From RHKX01 sp964641695 (GTDB taxonomy: Bacteria; Actinomycetota; Thermoleophilia; Solirubrobacterales; 70-9): 10,697 bases of DNA. Both the position numbers and the translations under genes were made by a program. Shown one piece after another: positions 1 through 6,168 of the stretch (positions within the stretch are counted from its first letter, which is position 1; each line of letters starts with the position of its first letter). A model generated the notes under the pieces. It searched no databases, was not told the DNA's origin, and saw only the letters and a program-made list of their open reading frames with translations. The DNA lies in NCBI GenBank assembly GCA_964641695.1, contig CAZXKG010000091.1:1-10697 (forward strand), written 5' to 3'.

Positions 1-858
1 ACCCTGTTCTCGCCGCAGTGCGGGGAGTGCGTGCACTGCGTCGATCCGCGGACCAACCTCTGCATGGCGATCCGCGCTGAGCAGAACGCCGGCTACCTGC
101 CCGACGGCACCACGCGCCTGGCTCGGACCGGAGGCGAGGACATCCGTCATTTCATGGGCTGCTCGACGTTCGCCGAGTACACGGTGATGCCCGAGATCGC
201 CCTGGCGAAGATCGACCCCGAAGCCCCGCTCGACCGCGCCTGCCTGTTCGCCTGTGGGCTCTCCACCGGGCTCGGCGCGGCGATGAACACGGCGAAGGTG
301 GATCCGGGCACCACCTGCGTCGTCTTCGGCGCGGGTATGGTCGGACTCGGCGCCGTGGCCGGATGCAGGCTGCAGGGCGCCGAGCGGATCGTCTGCGTCG
401 ACCTCTCCGACGACCGGCTCGAGCTCGCTGAAGGCCAGGGGGCGACCGACCTCGTCAAGGCTGACGACGACATCGTCGAGCGGCTCTTGGAGATGACCGA
501 CGGCGGCTTCGGCGCCGACTACACGTTCGAGGCGACCGGCAACGTCGCGGTGATGGCGCAGGCGGCCGAGACGGCGCGGATGGCTTGGGGCCTGTGCACC
601 GTGGCCGGAGTGGCCGGCAAGGGGGAGACCCTCGACGTCATCCCCCGTTGGCTGATCACCGGCCGTCGCATCGCGGGCTCTTCCTTCGGCGGCGTCAAGG
701 GGCGCGATGGGGTTCCGAAGCTGATCGACCTCTACATGCAGGGCGAGATCGACGTCGACCCCTTCATCTCCCACCGGATCACGCTGGAGGAGGTCAACAA
801 GGGTTTCGAGCTGATGGAGGCCCAGGACGGCATCCGCAGCGTGATCGGCTTCGCCTAG
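1..858 (+). CDS. Class III-type zinc-dependent alcohol dehydrogenase (S-(hydroxymethyl)thiol dehydrogenase-like), 5' truncated
   Basis: The reading frame is open from base 1, so the gene is cut by the window edge; 285 codons plus a TAG stop remain, and about 90 N-terminal residues of a family usually near 370 are missing. Numbering visible codons from 1, the structural zinc site is C7, C10, C13 and C21 (CxxCxxCx7C). A third catalytic zinc ligand is expected at C85 in CGLSTG. The Rossmann glycine motif GAGMVG lies at 110-115, with an acidic residue at D134 for NAD ribose binding. The whole visible protein follows class III alcohol dehydrogenase (STFAEYTV, GLSTGLGAA, GNVAVM, SSFGGVKG). Such enzymes oxidise the adduct of formaldehyde with a low-molecular-weight thiol. 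The thiol cannot be read from the sequence; mycothiol is plausible in Actinobacteria. The following hydrolase gene supports a formaldehyde role. The first catalytic zinc ligands lie off-window. Confidence 0.9.
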   Translation, partial: TLFSPQCGECVHCVDPRTNLCMAIRAEQNAGYLPDGTTRLARTGGEDIRHFMGCSTFAEYTVMPEIALAKIDPEAPLDRACLFACGLSTGLGAAMNTAKVDPGTTCVVFGAGMVGLGAVAGCRLQGAERIVCVDLSDDRLELAEGQGATDLVKADDDIVERLLEMTDGGFGADYTFEATGNVAVMAQAAETARMAWGLCTVAGVAGKGETLDVIPRWLITGRRIAGSSFGGVKGRDGVPKLIDLYMQGEIDVDPFISHRITLEEVNKGFELMEAQDGIRSVIGFA

Positions 859-867
859 GTAGCCGCC

Positions 868-974
868 GCGGCGTGCTCCGTCGGCACGGCACCAACATCG
901 GCTGGCGCCAAACCCCTACGCCGGAGTGAGCCGGAGTACCGGACGGAGCCGAAGGCTCCGAAGGACACTCCGGC
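868..974. repeat. Intergenic nested hairpin with pieces of the window's palindromic repeat family
   Basis: The gap after the dehydrogenase stop holds a nested inverted repeat. The outer 9-bp arms are GCCGGAGTG (920-928) and CACTCCGGC (966-974). The inner 7-bp arms are CGGAGCC (944-950) and GGCTCCG (954-960) around a GAA loop. No T-tract follows, so a classical intrinsic terminator is not supported. At 868-883 there are 15 of 16 matches to 8691-8706, and 885-896 matches 8719-8730 at 10 of 12. GGAGCCGAAG (945-954) is the exact reverse complement of 1815-1824. It may be a decayed or rearranged member of the repeat family described at 1754 and 8676; the hairpin is certain, the kinship tentative. 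Confidence 0.5.
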
Positions 975-977
975 AGT

Positions 978-983
978 TATCTT
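978..983 (+). promoter_or_regulatory. Putative -10 box (TATCTT) for a leaderless transcript of the MBL-fold hydrolase
   Basis: TATCTT fits the TANNNT actinobacterial -10 pattern and ends 6 nt before the ATG at 990. No Shine-Dalgarno sequence is visible. This spacing would put transcription start at or very near the start codon. No clear -35 element was found. Confidence 0.4.
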
Positions 984-989
984 GGTCAC

Positions 990-1751
990 ATGATCTTGCA
1001 GCGAGTTGAGGCGGCTGATTGGTTGTCCAATGCCTACCTGGCGGTTGACGGGATCGGCGGGACCGGGGTGCTGATCGACTCCAACCTCGCCACCGATCCG
1101 CTCTGTGAGCGGGCGGAGCGGGAGAGGACGACGATCACCCACATCCTGCTCACCCACCACCACTACGACCACGTGGTTGGGCTCGAGAAGCTGGCTGAGC
1201 GCTTCGACGTGCCGGTCCTGGCGCACCCGAAGTGCAAGGAGCTGGTCGGCGACGCGGTCACGGGGACGATCGATCACGGCGACGTGCTCGAGACGGGTGG
1301 CCTGAAGATCGAGGTGATTCACACGCCGGGTCACTGCGCCGACCACCTCGCCCTGCGGATCAACGACGACGACTGCTTGACCGCGGACGTGATCTTCAAG
1401 GGGACGGTGGGCGGCACGGGGGCGCCGGGCGCCACCGGCCTCGGGGATCTGAAGGCGTCGATCATGGATCGGGTCATGGCGCTTCCCAACGACGTCCGGC
1501 TGCACCCGGGCCACCGCGAGCCGACGACCGTGATCGACGAATGGGAGAACAACCCGTTCATCCGGCTCTGGCGCGGCCTGGAGGAGCCCGGGGACGAAGC
1601 CTGCACGGTCGGCCCGCCCGACGCGCTCGAGCGCCGCCCGGCGACGCTGCTGCTCTGGGCACCCGACTACGACGGTGGCAACAAGGCGCTGGTTCGCTTC
1701 GAGGACGGCACCGAGACAATCACCGGCGGCTCCCAGGTCTCCCGCACCTGA
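990..1751 (+). CDS. MBL-fold metallo-hydrolase, glyoxalase II-like, paired with the alcohol dehydrogenase
   Basis: This 253-residue protein carries the metallo-beta-lactamase signature HxHxDH at H56, H58, D60 and H61, then TPGH (H115), TAD (D133) and HPGH (H175). These give the full set of ligands for a two-metal hydrolase site. The first ~195 residues match the size and motif spacing of glyoxalase II-like thioesterases. Residues ~200-253 form an extra C-terminal piece with beta-like segments (ATLLLWAP, KALVRFEDG) not needed for the core fold. Metallo-hydrolases of this kind often follow thiol-dependent formaldehyde dehydrogenase genes in Actinobacteria. A reasonable inference is hydrolysis of the S-formyl-thiol product to formate and free thiol. 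The protein is cytoplasmic, with no signal peptide. The ATG follows a TANNNT box by 6 nt, favouring this start. The exact substrate is not proven. Confidence 0.88.
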   Translation: MILQRVEAADWLSNAYLAVDGIGGTGVLIDSNLATDPLCERAERERTTITHILLTHHHYDHVVGLEKLAERFDVPVLAHPKCKELVGDAVTGTIDHGDVLETGGLKIEVIHTPGHCADHLALRINDDDCLTADVIFKGTVGGTGAPGATGLGDLKASIMDRVMALPNDVRLHPGHREPTTVIDEWENNPFIRLWRGLEEPGDEACTVGPPDALERRPATLLLWAPDYDGGNKALVRFEDGTETITGGSQVSRT

Positions 1752-1753
1752 CG

Positions 1754-1853
1754 GCCTGGGAGCACTCAGCTCGGAGTCCTCACGGCCTCACGGCGCAACG
1801 AGCTATTTGGGCCGCTTCGGCTCCTGCGTCCGCCGATCTGAGCGCTCCCAGGC
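1754..1853. repeat. 100-bp imperfect palindrome, structured intergenic repeat (copy A)
   Basis: The element starts 2 nt after the hydrolase stop. Perfect 10-bp arms GCCTGGGAGC (1754-1763) and GCTCCCAGGC (1844-1853) continue inward through CTCAG/CTGAG and TCGG/CCGA, giving 19 pairs of 21. An inner stem GAGC (1800-1803) with GCTC (1820-1823) encloses a 16-nt loop ending in GGGCCGCTTCG (1809-1819). The core words TCACGGCCTCA (1780-1790), GGGCCGCTTCG, TGCGTCC (1825-1831) and GATC (1835-1838) recur in the same order at 8718-8772. There is no coding potential I can support and no terminator-type T-tract. Confidence 0.75.
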
Positions 1854-1864
1854 TCGCCAGGACG

Positions 1865-1870
1865 TAGGAT
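1865..1870 (+). promoter_or_regulatory. Putative -10 box (TAGGAT) for the hadA-like/hadB-like pair
   Basis: TAGGAT matches TANNNT and ends 7 nt before the ATG at 1878, with no ribosome-binding site between. The same box-to-start distance occurs before 8186 and 9733, which favours the ATG at 1878 over the GTG at 1872. No -35 element is evident. Confidence 0.45.
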
Positions 1871-1877
1871 CGTGGCC

Positions 1878-2318
1878 ATGTCAGTGGAGACGAAAGCGGT
1901 CGGCAAGGGGTACCCGGCGACCACCTATGAAGTCGGGGCGGAGAAGGTCCGGGAGTACGCGGCCGCGGTCGGCCATGGGGAAGCGGTCCACGCCGATCGC
2001 GACGCAGCGCGGGCCGCGGGCTTCCGCGACGTCGTCGCGCCGCCGATGTTCGCCGTCGTCTACAGCGCGCCCGCCCTCGCACCGGCGATCCTCGACCCGG
2101 AGGTCGGGATCAACTTCGCCGCGATGGTCCACGGTTCGCAGGAGTTCGTCTGGGGTGAGCCAGTCTGCTCCGGCGACGTGATCGAGACCTCCGCTACGTG
2201 TCAGGAGATCTACGAGAAGGACGGCAAGGGCTTCTACGTCTTCGAGTCGGTATCTACCAACCAGGACGGCGACGAGGTCGTGCGCGGAACCTGGACCAAC
2301 ATCGTCCGAGGAGTCTGA
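1878..2318 (+). CDS. MaoC/FAS1-like dehydratase N-terminal-domain protein, HadA-like subunit
   Basis: The product is a 146-residue single hotdog domain resembling mycobacterial HadA, the non-catalytic or substrate-binding partner of (3R)-hydroxyacyl-ACP dehydratase. Family-like stretches are VREYAAAVG (24-32), VVAPPMFAVV (52-61), QEFVWGEPVCSGD (88-100) and the C-terminal TWTNIVRG. Where catalytic hydratases have an Asp and a His in GDxNPxH, this protein reads GHGEAVH (32-38). The His is kept and the Asp appears replaced by His33, fitting an accessory subunit. The partner gene begins 6 nt downstream. A GTG at 1872 would add two residues; I prefer ATG 1878 because of the upstream -10-like box. 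The role is probably fatty acid elongation or a related hydroxyacyl dehydration or hydration. The specific substrate is unknown, and mycolate synthesis is not implied. Confidence 0.8.
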   Translation: MSVETKAVGKGYPATTYEVGAEKVREYAAAVGHGEAVHADRDAARAAGFRDVVAPPMFAVVYSAPALAPAILDPEVGINFAAMVHGSQEFVWGEPVCSGDVIETSATCQEIYEKDGKGFYVFESVSTNQDGDEVVRGTWTNIVRGV

Positions 2319-2324
2319 GCCGAG

Positions 2325-2738
2325 ATGAGCGACTTGAACGTAGGCGACCCGCAGGTAGGGGATTCGATCCCCGAGCTCCGGGTCACGCCGGACAAGTACC
2401 TGCCGCATCGCTACGCGGGGGCTTCCGGCGACTTCAACCCGATCCACATCGACGACGAGTTCGCCAGGGCCGTCGGCCTGCCCCGCAACATCCTCCACGG
2501 CCTCTACTCGATGGCGCTGGTTGCGCGGGCGCACACCGAGGCGGCCGGGGGAGACCCGCGTGCGCTCCGCCGGCTCTCCGTCCAGTTCCGGGGCATGGGG
2601 GTACCCGAGCAGGAGATCGTCGTCAGTGGTGAGGTTCGAGAGCGCGAAGGCGATCGCGCCGTGGTCGACACCGCCGCCGAGCAGGCCGGCAACGGGATCA
2701 TCCGCAACGCCGTCGCCGAGCTGCAGATCCCGCGCTAG
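2325..2738 (+). CDS. MaoC-family dehydratase, HadB-like catalytic subunit
   Basis: This 137-residue hotdog protein has the hydratase-2 signature YAGASGDFNPIH at 30-41, with the catalytic pair D36 and H41 at the same residue numbers as I recall for mycobacterial HadB. The conserved GLPRNILHG follows (51-59). It would dehydrate (3R)-hydroxyacyl thioesters to trans-2-enoyl thioesters, or run in reverse as an enoyl hydratase. It most likely works as a heterodimer with the upstream HadA-like subunit. The ATG is 6 nt after the upstream stop, and GAGGAG at 2308-2313 is a possible Shine-Dalgarno sequence 11 nt before it, which supports translational coupling. No HadC-like gene follows; instead a convergent gene ends 11 bp away. 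Assignment to the family is firm, the pathway less so. Confidence 0.87.
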   Translation: MSDLNVGDPQVGDSIPELRVTPDKYLPHRYAGASGDFNPIHIDDEFARAVGLPRNILHGLYSMALVARAHTEAAGGDPRALRRLSVQFRGMGVPEQEIVVSGEVREREGDRAVVDTAAEQAGNGIIRNAVAELQIPR

Positions 2739-2743
2739 CGGGA
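2728..2743. terminator. Short hairpin across the convergent gene ends, possible weak bidirectional terminator
   Basis: TCCCGC (2728-2733) and GCGGGA (2738-2743) form a perfect 6-bp stem with a GCTA loop. The hairpin includes the TAG stop of the HadB-like gene and sits just before the stop of the opposing gene at 2750. No T-tract is present on either strand, so termination is only suggested by position. Confidence 0.25.
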
Positions 2744-2749
2744 CCAGGT

Positions 2750-5023
2750 TCAGCCGGTCGGGGTCTTGATCGTGCGCTTGGCGGCCGGGCCGCGCCGGTC
2801 CTGAACGCTGATCGGGGTGACCGTGATCCGCAGGCGGTCCGTCGTGCCCACGGGCAGCTTCAGCCGCCTGGCGCCTCGCGGCGCGTGCGCTTTGTAGACG
2901 GCGTTGCTGCCGAGCGGCCTCGCCGCGATCTCGTAGCTCTGCGCCCTGGCCGACTTCCTCCAGCGCACCACGACCTCGCCCGGCTCCCAGCGAGTGCGCA
3001 GGCGCTTGACCTTGCGCGGGGCGGGCTGGCGGCGGATCTTGTACCGGTCGGCGACGACCTCGTCGCGGGGCGTGTCGAAGCGCTGCAGGACGTCGACCTC
3101 GAGCTTCCGCTTGACGCCGAACGCCTTCGGGCCCTCGGCGGGCAGGAACTTCCTCTTGCCCCTGTGCTTGCCGGTCTCGAGGATCGGGATCTCGCGGCCG
3201 CCGGGAAGGACCTCGGTGAACTGCAGGGTCTGATGCGGGATGTTCCGGGCTCGCCAGTGCAGCACCTTCTTGCGACCCTTGCCGGTGATCCGTGCCCGCA
3301 CGTTGTGGGGCGGAAGCTCTCCGGCGAACGAGATCCGCTCGATCGAGCTGGACCCGGGCTGCTCCTCCAGCGAGAAGCGTCCGCCGCCGGCGTCGTCTTC
3401 GAGGACGAACGCGGTCATGTTGTCCTCACTGCCGCTGATCGCGGCGCCGTCGTCGAAGTGCGCGATGCCGTCCTCGTCATCGTCGTCGGGGGCCTCCATG
3501 ACGACCTCGCCGTTCTCGTCGACCAGGTTCACGTCGGGCGCTTCCTCCTCCTCGGCGGCGTGGACGCGGATCACCCGCACGTCGTCGTCGACGTCGATCA
3601 GGGCCTTCCCCTTGCGCTCGGCCATCAGCTCGGCGCTGCGCTGACGCTGGTAGGCGCCGATGTTGCAGCTCCAGCCGCCGAGCATCTCACCGCGTCCGTC
3701 CGACCAGCGGATGCCGCCGCCGACCCATGCGATCACCTGCAGGCAGCCGGCCATCCCGTAGTCGGAGACCACCGCCTTGGCGCCCGCGAGCTGCAGTCCG
3801 AGGACCTTGAGCCTGGCGTCGCCCTCCATGTCGAAGTTCCGCGCCGTCGTCCAGCCGCGGAAGCTGCCGCCGATGTAGTTGGGCTGGCCGGGATCGTTGG
3901 TGCCGGAGGGGATGCCGATGCCGATGCTCGCCGACATGTCGGTGCCCTGGCCGAAGTAGTAGGCGAAGCTGGCGTTGCCGACCGGGATCGTGACGATCTT
4001 GAAGTTGCCCCCGGCCTTGAAGAACGCCGGGACTTTCTTCGCGGTGTCCTCTCCCGACACCTGGATGCTGCCGTCGACGTCGACGGCGGCCACGTCCTTG
4101 CCGAGGAACTTCATCTTCGGCCCCGCGGTGATCCCGATCAGACCCGTGCCCCCGTAGGGCGCTGCGGTCTTGATCTCCGCCGCCAGCTTCTGCAGGAAGA
4201 TCCCCGAGCTTCCAAGCGGCTTGTTCAGCTCGGAGGCGCCGATCTTGAAGCTCTGGAGCTTCCCCTCGTCGATCTCGACGCCACCGATCACGCCGAAGTT
4301 CGGGATCGCCTTGAAGGTCGCGTCGACGTCGGCGGCGAACTTCGTCGCCCCGAGCTCGAGCGCGAAGTCGTGCACCTCGACCAGCTTGGCGAGCTCGAAC
4401 CCGCTCAAGCCGACCTTGCCGCCCGACAGGTCGTACTTACCGCCGGCGACTTTGAAGTCGAGCGTGAACGAGCGCTCCTTCTCGCTCCCGGTCAGAAGCT
4501 GGAAGAAGACGCCGCCGAGACTGAAGCTGAGGTTGAACTCGGCGCCCTCCTCGGTCAGGGTGAGCGGCTGCTTGACGCCCAGCGGGGTGAGGCCCGCGAT
4601 CGCCGCGTACGGCTGCGCCAGGACGCTCTCCGACAGCACCAGCTCACCCTTGTTCGGCGGGCTCACCGCGAAGTTCATGTTGTTGAAGTTGACCGGCCCC
4701 CAGCTGGTGTTCGCCGCGCTCATGTCGACGAAGCCGTTGCCGGTGTCGACGCTGGCGCCGCGCTTCTGGTTGGCGGGCTGGAACGTCACCGTCGTTCCCT
4801 TCTGCGGCTTGACGGTGAAGCCGTTCATCGTGAACTGCGTCCCGGTCTGGAGCACCTCCCCGTCGCCCTTGGGGTCGGCTTTCGTGAAGCAGCCCTTCGC
4901 CTCGACGATGCCGATCTTGGCCTCCTCGGCGGCGCAGTCCGCGGCTTCCACGGACGGTGAAGCGACCAGGACGAGAGCGATCAGCGTGGCGAGGGAGACG
5001 GCGATGGAGGCGATGCGAGACAT
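2750..5023 (-). CDS. Large secreted protein of unknown function with C-terminal Ig/fibronectin III-like domains
   Basis: I do not recognise a named family. The frame extends upstream of 5023, but the start is placed there because the protein then opens with a clear signal peptide: MSR, a hydrophobic stretch to about residue 22, and a cleavage site near SVEA-AD (24-29). That gives 757 residues. Residues 30-460 are glycine-rich with alternating beta-type patterns; cysteines occur only at 30, 45, 427 and 453, suggesting two disulfides. Residues ~474-545 are highly acidic, including EEEE (491-494) and a DDDDED run (513-518). Residues ~570-757 are strongly basic and look like two tandem beta-sandwich domains, with aligned segments KKVLHWRARN (585-594) and EVVVRWRKSA (683-692). 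There is no transmembrane anchor or sortase motif, so it is probably released or wall-associated. It is the only leftward gene here and interrupts an otherwise co-directional block. A structural or adhesive role is possible but unproven. Confidence 0.72.
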   Translation of the reverse strand: MSRIASIAVSLATLIALVLVASPSVEAADCAAEEAKIGIVEAKGCFTKADPKGDGEVLQTGTQFTMNGFTVKPQKGTTVTFQPANQKRGASVDTGNGFVDMSAANTSWGPVNFNNMNFAVSPPNKGELVLSESVLAQPYAAIAGLTPLGVKQPLTLTEEGAEFNLSFSLGGVFFQLLTGSEKERSFTLDFKVAGGKYDLSGGKVGLSGFELAKLVEVHDFALELGATKFAADVDATFKAIPNFGVIGGVEIDEGKLQSFKIGASELNKPLGSSGIFLQKLAAEIKTAAPYGGTGLIGITAGPKMKFLGKDVAAVDVDGSIQVSGEDTAKKVPAFFKAGGNFKIVTIPVGNASFAYYFGQGTDMSASIGIGIPSGTNDPGQPNYIGGSFRGWTTARNFDMEGDARLKVLGLQLAGAKAVVSDYGMAGCLQVIAWVGGGIRWSDGRGEMLGGWSCNIGAYQRQRSAELMAERKGKALIDVDDDVRVIRVHAAEEEEAPDVNLVDENGEVVMEAPDDDDEDGIAHFDDGAAISGSEDNMTAFVLEDDAGGGRFSLEEQPGSSSIERISFAGELPPHNVRARITGKGRKKVLHWRARNIPHQTLQFTEVLPGGREIPILETGKHRGKRKFLPAEGPKAFGVKRKLEVDVLQRFDTPRDEVVADRYKIRRQPAPRKVKRLRTRWEPGEVVVRWRKSARAQSYEIAARPLGSNAVYKAHAPRGARRLKLPVGTTDRLRITVTPISVQDRRGPAAKRTIKTPTG

Positions 5024-5094
5024 GTGATGGGTATCCGGGCTCGGGTGTAGGACTTGCTGTTGATCGGCCGGAGATCCTGATCCCTTTAGCGGAT

Positions 5095-5127
5095 GGAAAC
5101 GGGAACGGACGCCCCGGTTCCTACAAT
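5095..5127 (+). promoter_or_regulatory. Putative hrcA promoter: TACAAT -10 box, possible overlapping SigH/SigR-like elements
   Basis: TACAAT (5122-5127) ends 8 nt before the GTG of hrcA and is the best -10 hexamer in the window. A second reading is possible: GGAAA (5095-5099) and GTT (5117-5119), 17 nt apart, resemble the GGAA...GTT spacing of actinobacterial stress sigma factors of the SigH/SigR type. No CIRCE inverted repeat (TTAGCACTC...GAGTGCTAA) occurs in the 112-bp divergent gap 5024-5135. Promoter identity is inferred from pattern only. Confidence 0.4.
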
Positions 5128-5135
5128 CCCTGGCC

Positions 5136-6164
5136 GTGCTCTCCGAGCGACAGGAACGAATACTCGCCCTCGCCGTCGACGCGTACCTGAAGTCGGGTAC
5201 CCCGGTCGGGTCGAAGGCGATCGCCGAGGCGGCCGACTTCGAGTGGGGTCCGTCGACCGTCCGCAGCGAGCTCGCCGAGCTGGAGCGGGTCGGTCTGCTG
5301 ATGCAGCCGCACACGTCGGCCGGCCGCATCCCCACCGATGCCGGCTACCGGATCTACGCCGACGAACTGCTCGCCGCGCCTACGCCGGCGACCGCCTCCG
5401 CACCCGCGCCGATCGAGATCAGCCGGATGCGCCGGGAGGTCGAGGGGGCCTTGCGCGAGACCACCGCCGCGCTGGCGCGCGCCAACGACCTGCTCGCCCT
5501 GGCGACGGCCCCTCCGGCGAGCACCGCCTCGATCCATCGGGTCGAGGTGCTTCGCCTTCAGCCCCGCGTGGTGGCGGTCGTGGCGATCGCCGACAACGGC
5601 GACGTCGCCAAGCGGGTCTTCACCTTCGACGAGCCGGTGGACGGGGGCCTGGTGGAATGGGCGTCGTCGTTTCTCAACGAGCGGCTCGTCGGCATCGCGA
5701 TCGGCTCTCGCAGCATCGGCGGGCGCCTCGACGATCCCGAGCTGGGCGAGCGGGAGCGGCAGTTCCTGGGGGAGATCGGTGACGCGTTGCACGCGCTCGC
5801 CGAGGCGGCGCCGCCGCGCTTGTTCATGGACGGAACGGCCCGTCTGCTGTCGGAGTCGCACGCCTCCGACATCCCTCACCCGGAGGGCGTGGTCAGCGCG
5901 CTCGAGGGTCAGGTGAGCGTTCTCTCCCTGCTCCATGGCGCCCTCGAGGAGAGCTCCGTCTTCCTCTGCATCGGCGGCGAGAACCCGGAGCCCGCCCTGC
6001 GCTCGGTGAGCGTGGTCGGCGCCAGCTACGGGCTCGGGTACAGGAACCTCGGCGCGGTCGGCGTCGTCGGGCCGCTGCGGATGGACTACGCGACCGCGAT
6101 CGGTTCGGTCCGCGAGGCGGCCGGCGAGCTGTCCCGCTTCTTCGCCACGGTCTACGAGGGCTGA
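5136..6164 (+). CDS. hrcA: Heat-inducible transcription repressor HrcA
   Basis: This 342-residue protein, of normal family length, represses chaperone genes by binding CIRCE operators and is typically returned to its active form by GroEL. The N-terminal winged-helix domain is plain: LSERQERIL (2-10), GTPVGSKAIAE (21-31), GPSTVRSELAELERVGLL (38-55) and the wing QPHTSAGRIPTDAGYR (57-72). The C-terminal part has the HrcA-type SVFLCIGGEN and a terminal VVGPLRMDY stretch. The start is GTG at 5136, 8 nt after a TACAAT box, giving the MLSERQ N-terminus expected of the family. dnaJ follows after 4 nt, the common hrcA-dnaJ order. CIRCE is not found upstream here, so either the repressor acts elsewhere (for example groESL) or this promoter is controlled otherwise. 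Identification is secure. Confidence 0.96.
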   Translation: MLSERQERILALAVDAYLKSGTPVGSKAIAEAADFEWGPSTVRSELAELERVGLLMQPHTSAGRIPTDAGYRIYADELLAAPTPATASAPAPIEISRMRREVEGALRETTAALARANDLLALATAPPASTASIHRVEVLRLQPRVVAVVAIADNGDVAKRVFTFDEPVDGGLVEWASSFLNERLVGIAIGSRSIGGRLDDPELGERERQFLGEIGDALHALAEAAPPRLFMDGTARLLSESHASDIPHPEGVVSALEGQVSVLSLLHGALEESSVFLCIGGENPEPALRSVSVVGASYGLGYRNLGAVGVVGPLRMDYATAIGSVREAAGELSRFFATVYEG

Positions 6165-6168
6165 GCTG

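Noticed and set aside
1761..1780. CIRCE-like GCACTC...GAGT in palindrome A
   Set aside because: The half-sites are incomplete and about 6-7 nt apart rather than 9, lie in front of no chaperone gene, and belong to the palindrome arms.
2885..4960. A 691-codon open frame on the plus strand opposite the secreted protein gene
   Set aside because: It is rich in Arg, Ala, Val, Asp and Leu with no recognisable domain, and mirrors the codon bias of the minus-strand gene, which has a signal peptide and coherent domains. Long antisense frames are expected in DNA this GC-rich.
5024..5335. Upstream extension of the secreted protein frame to 5335
   Set aside because: The extension would overlap the hrcA coding region on the other strand and bury the signal peptide 104 residues inside the protein.
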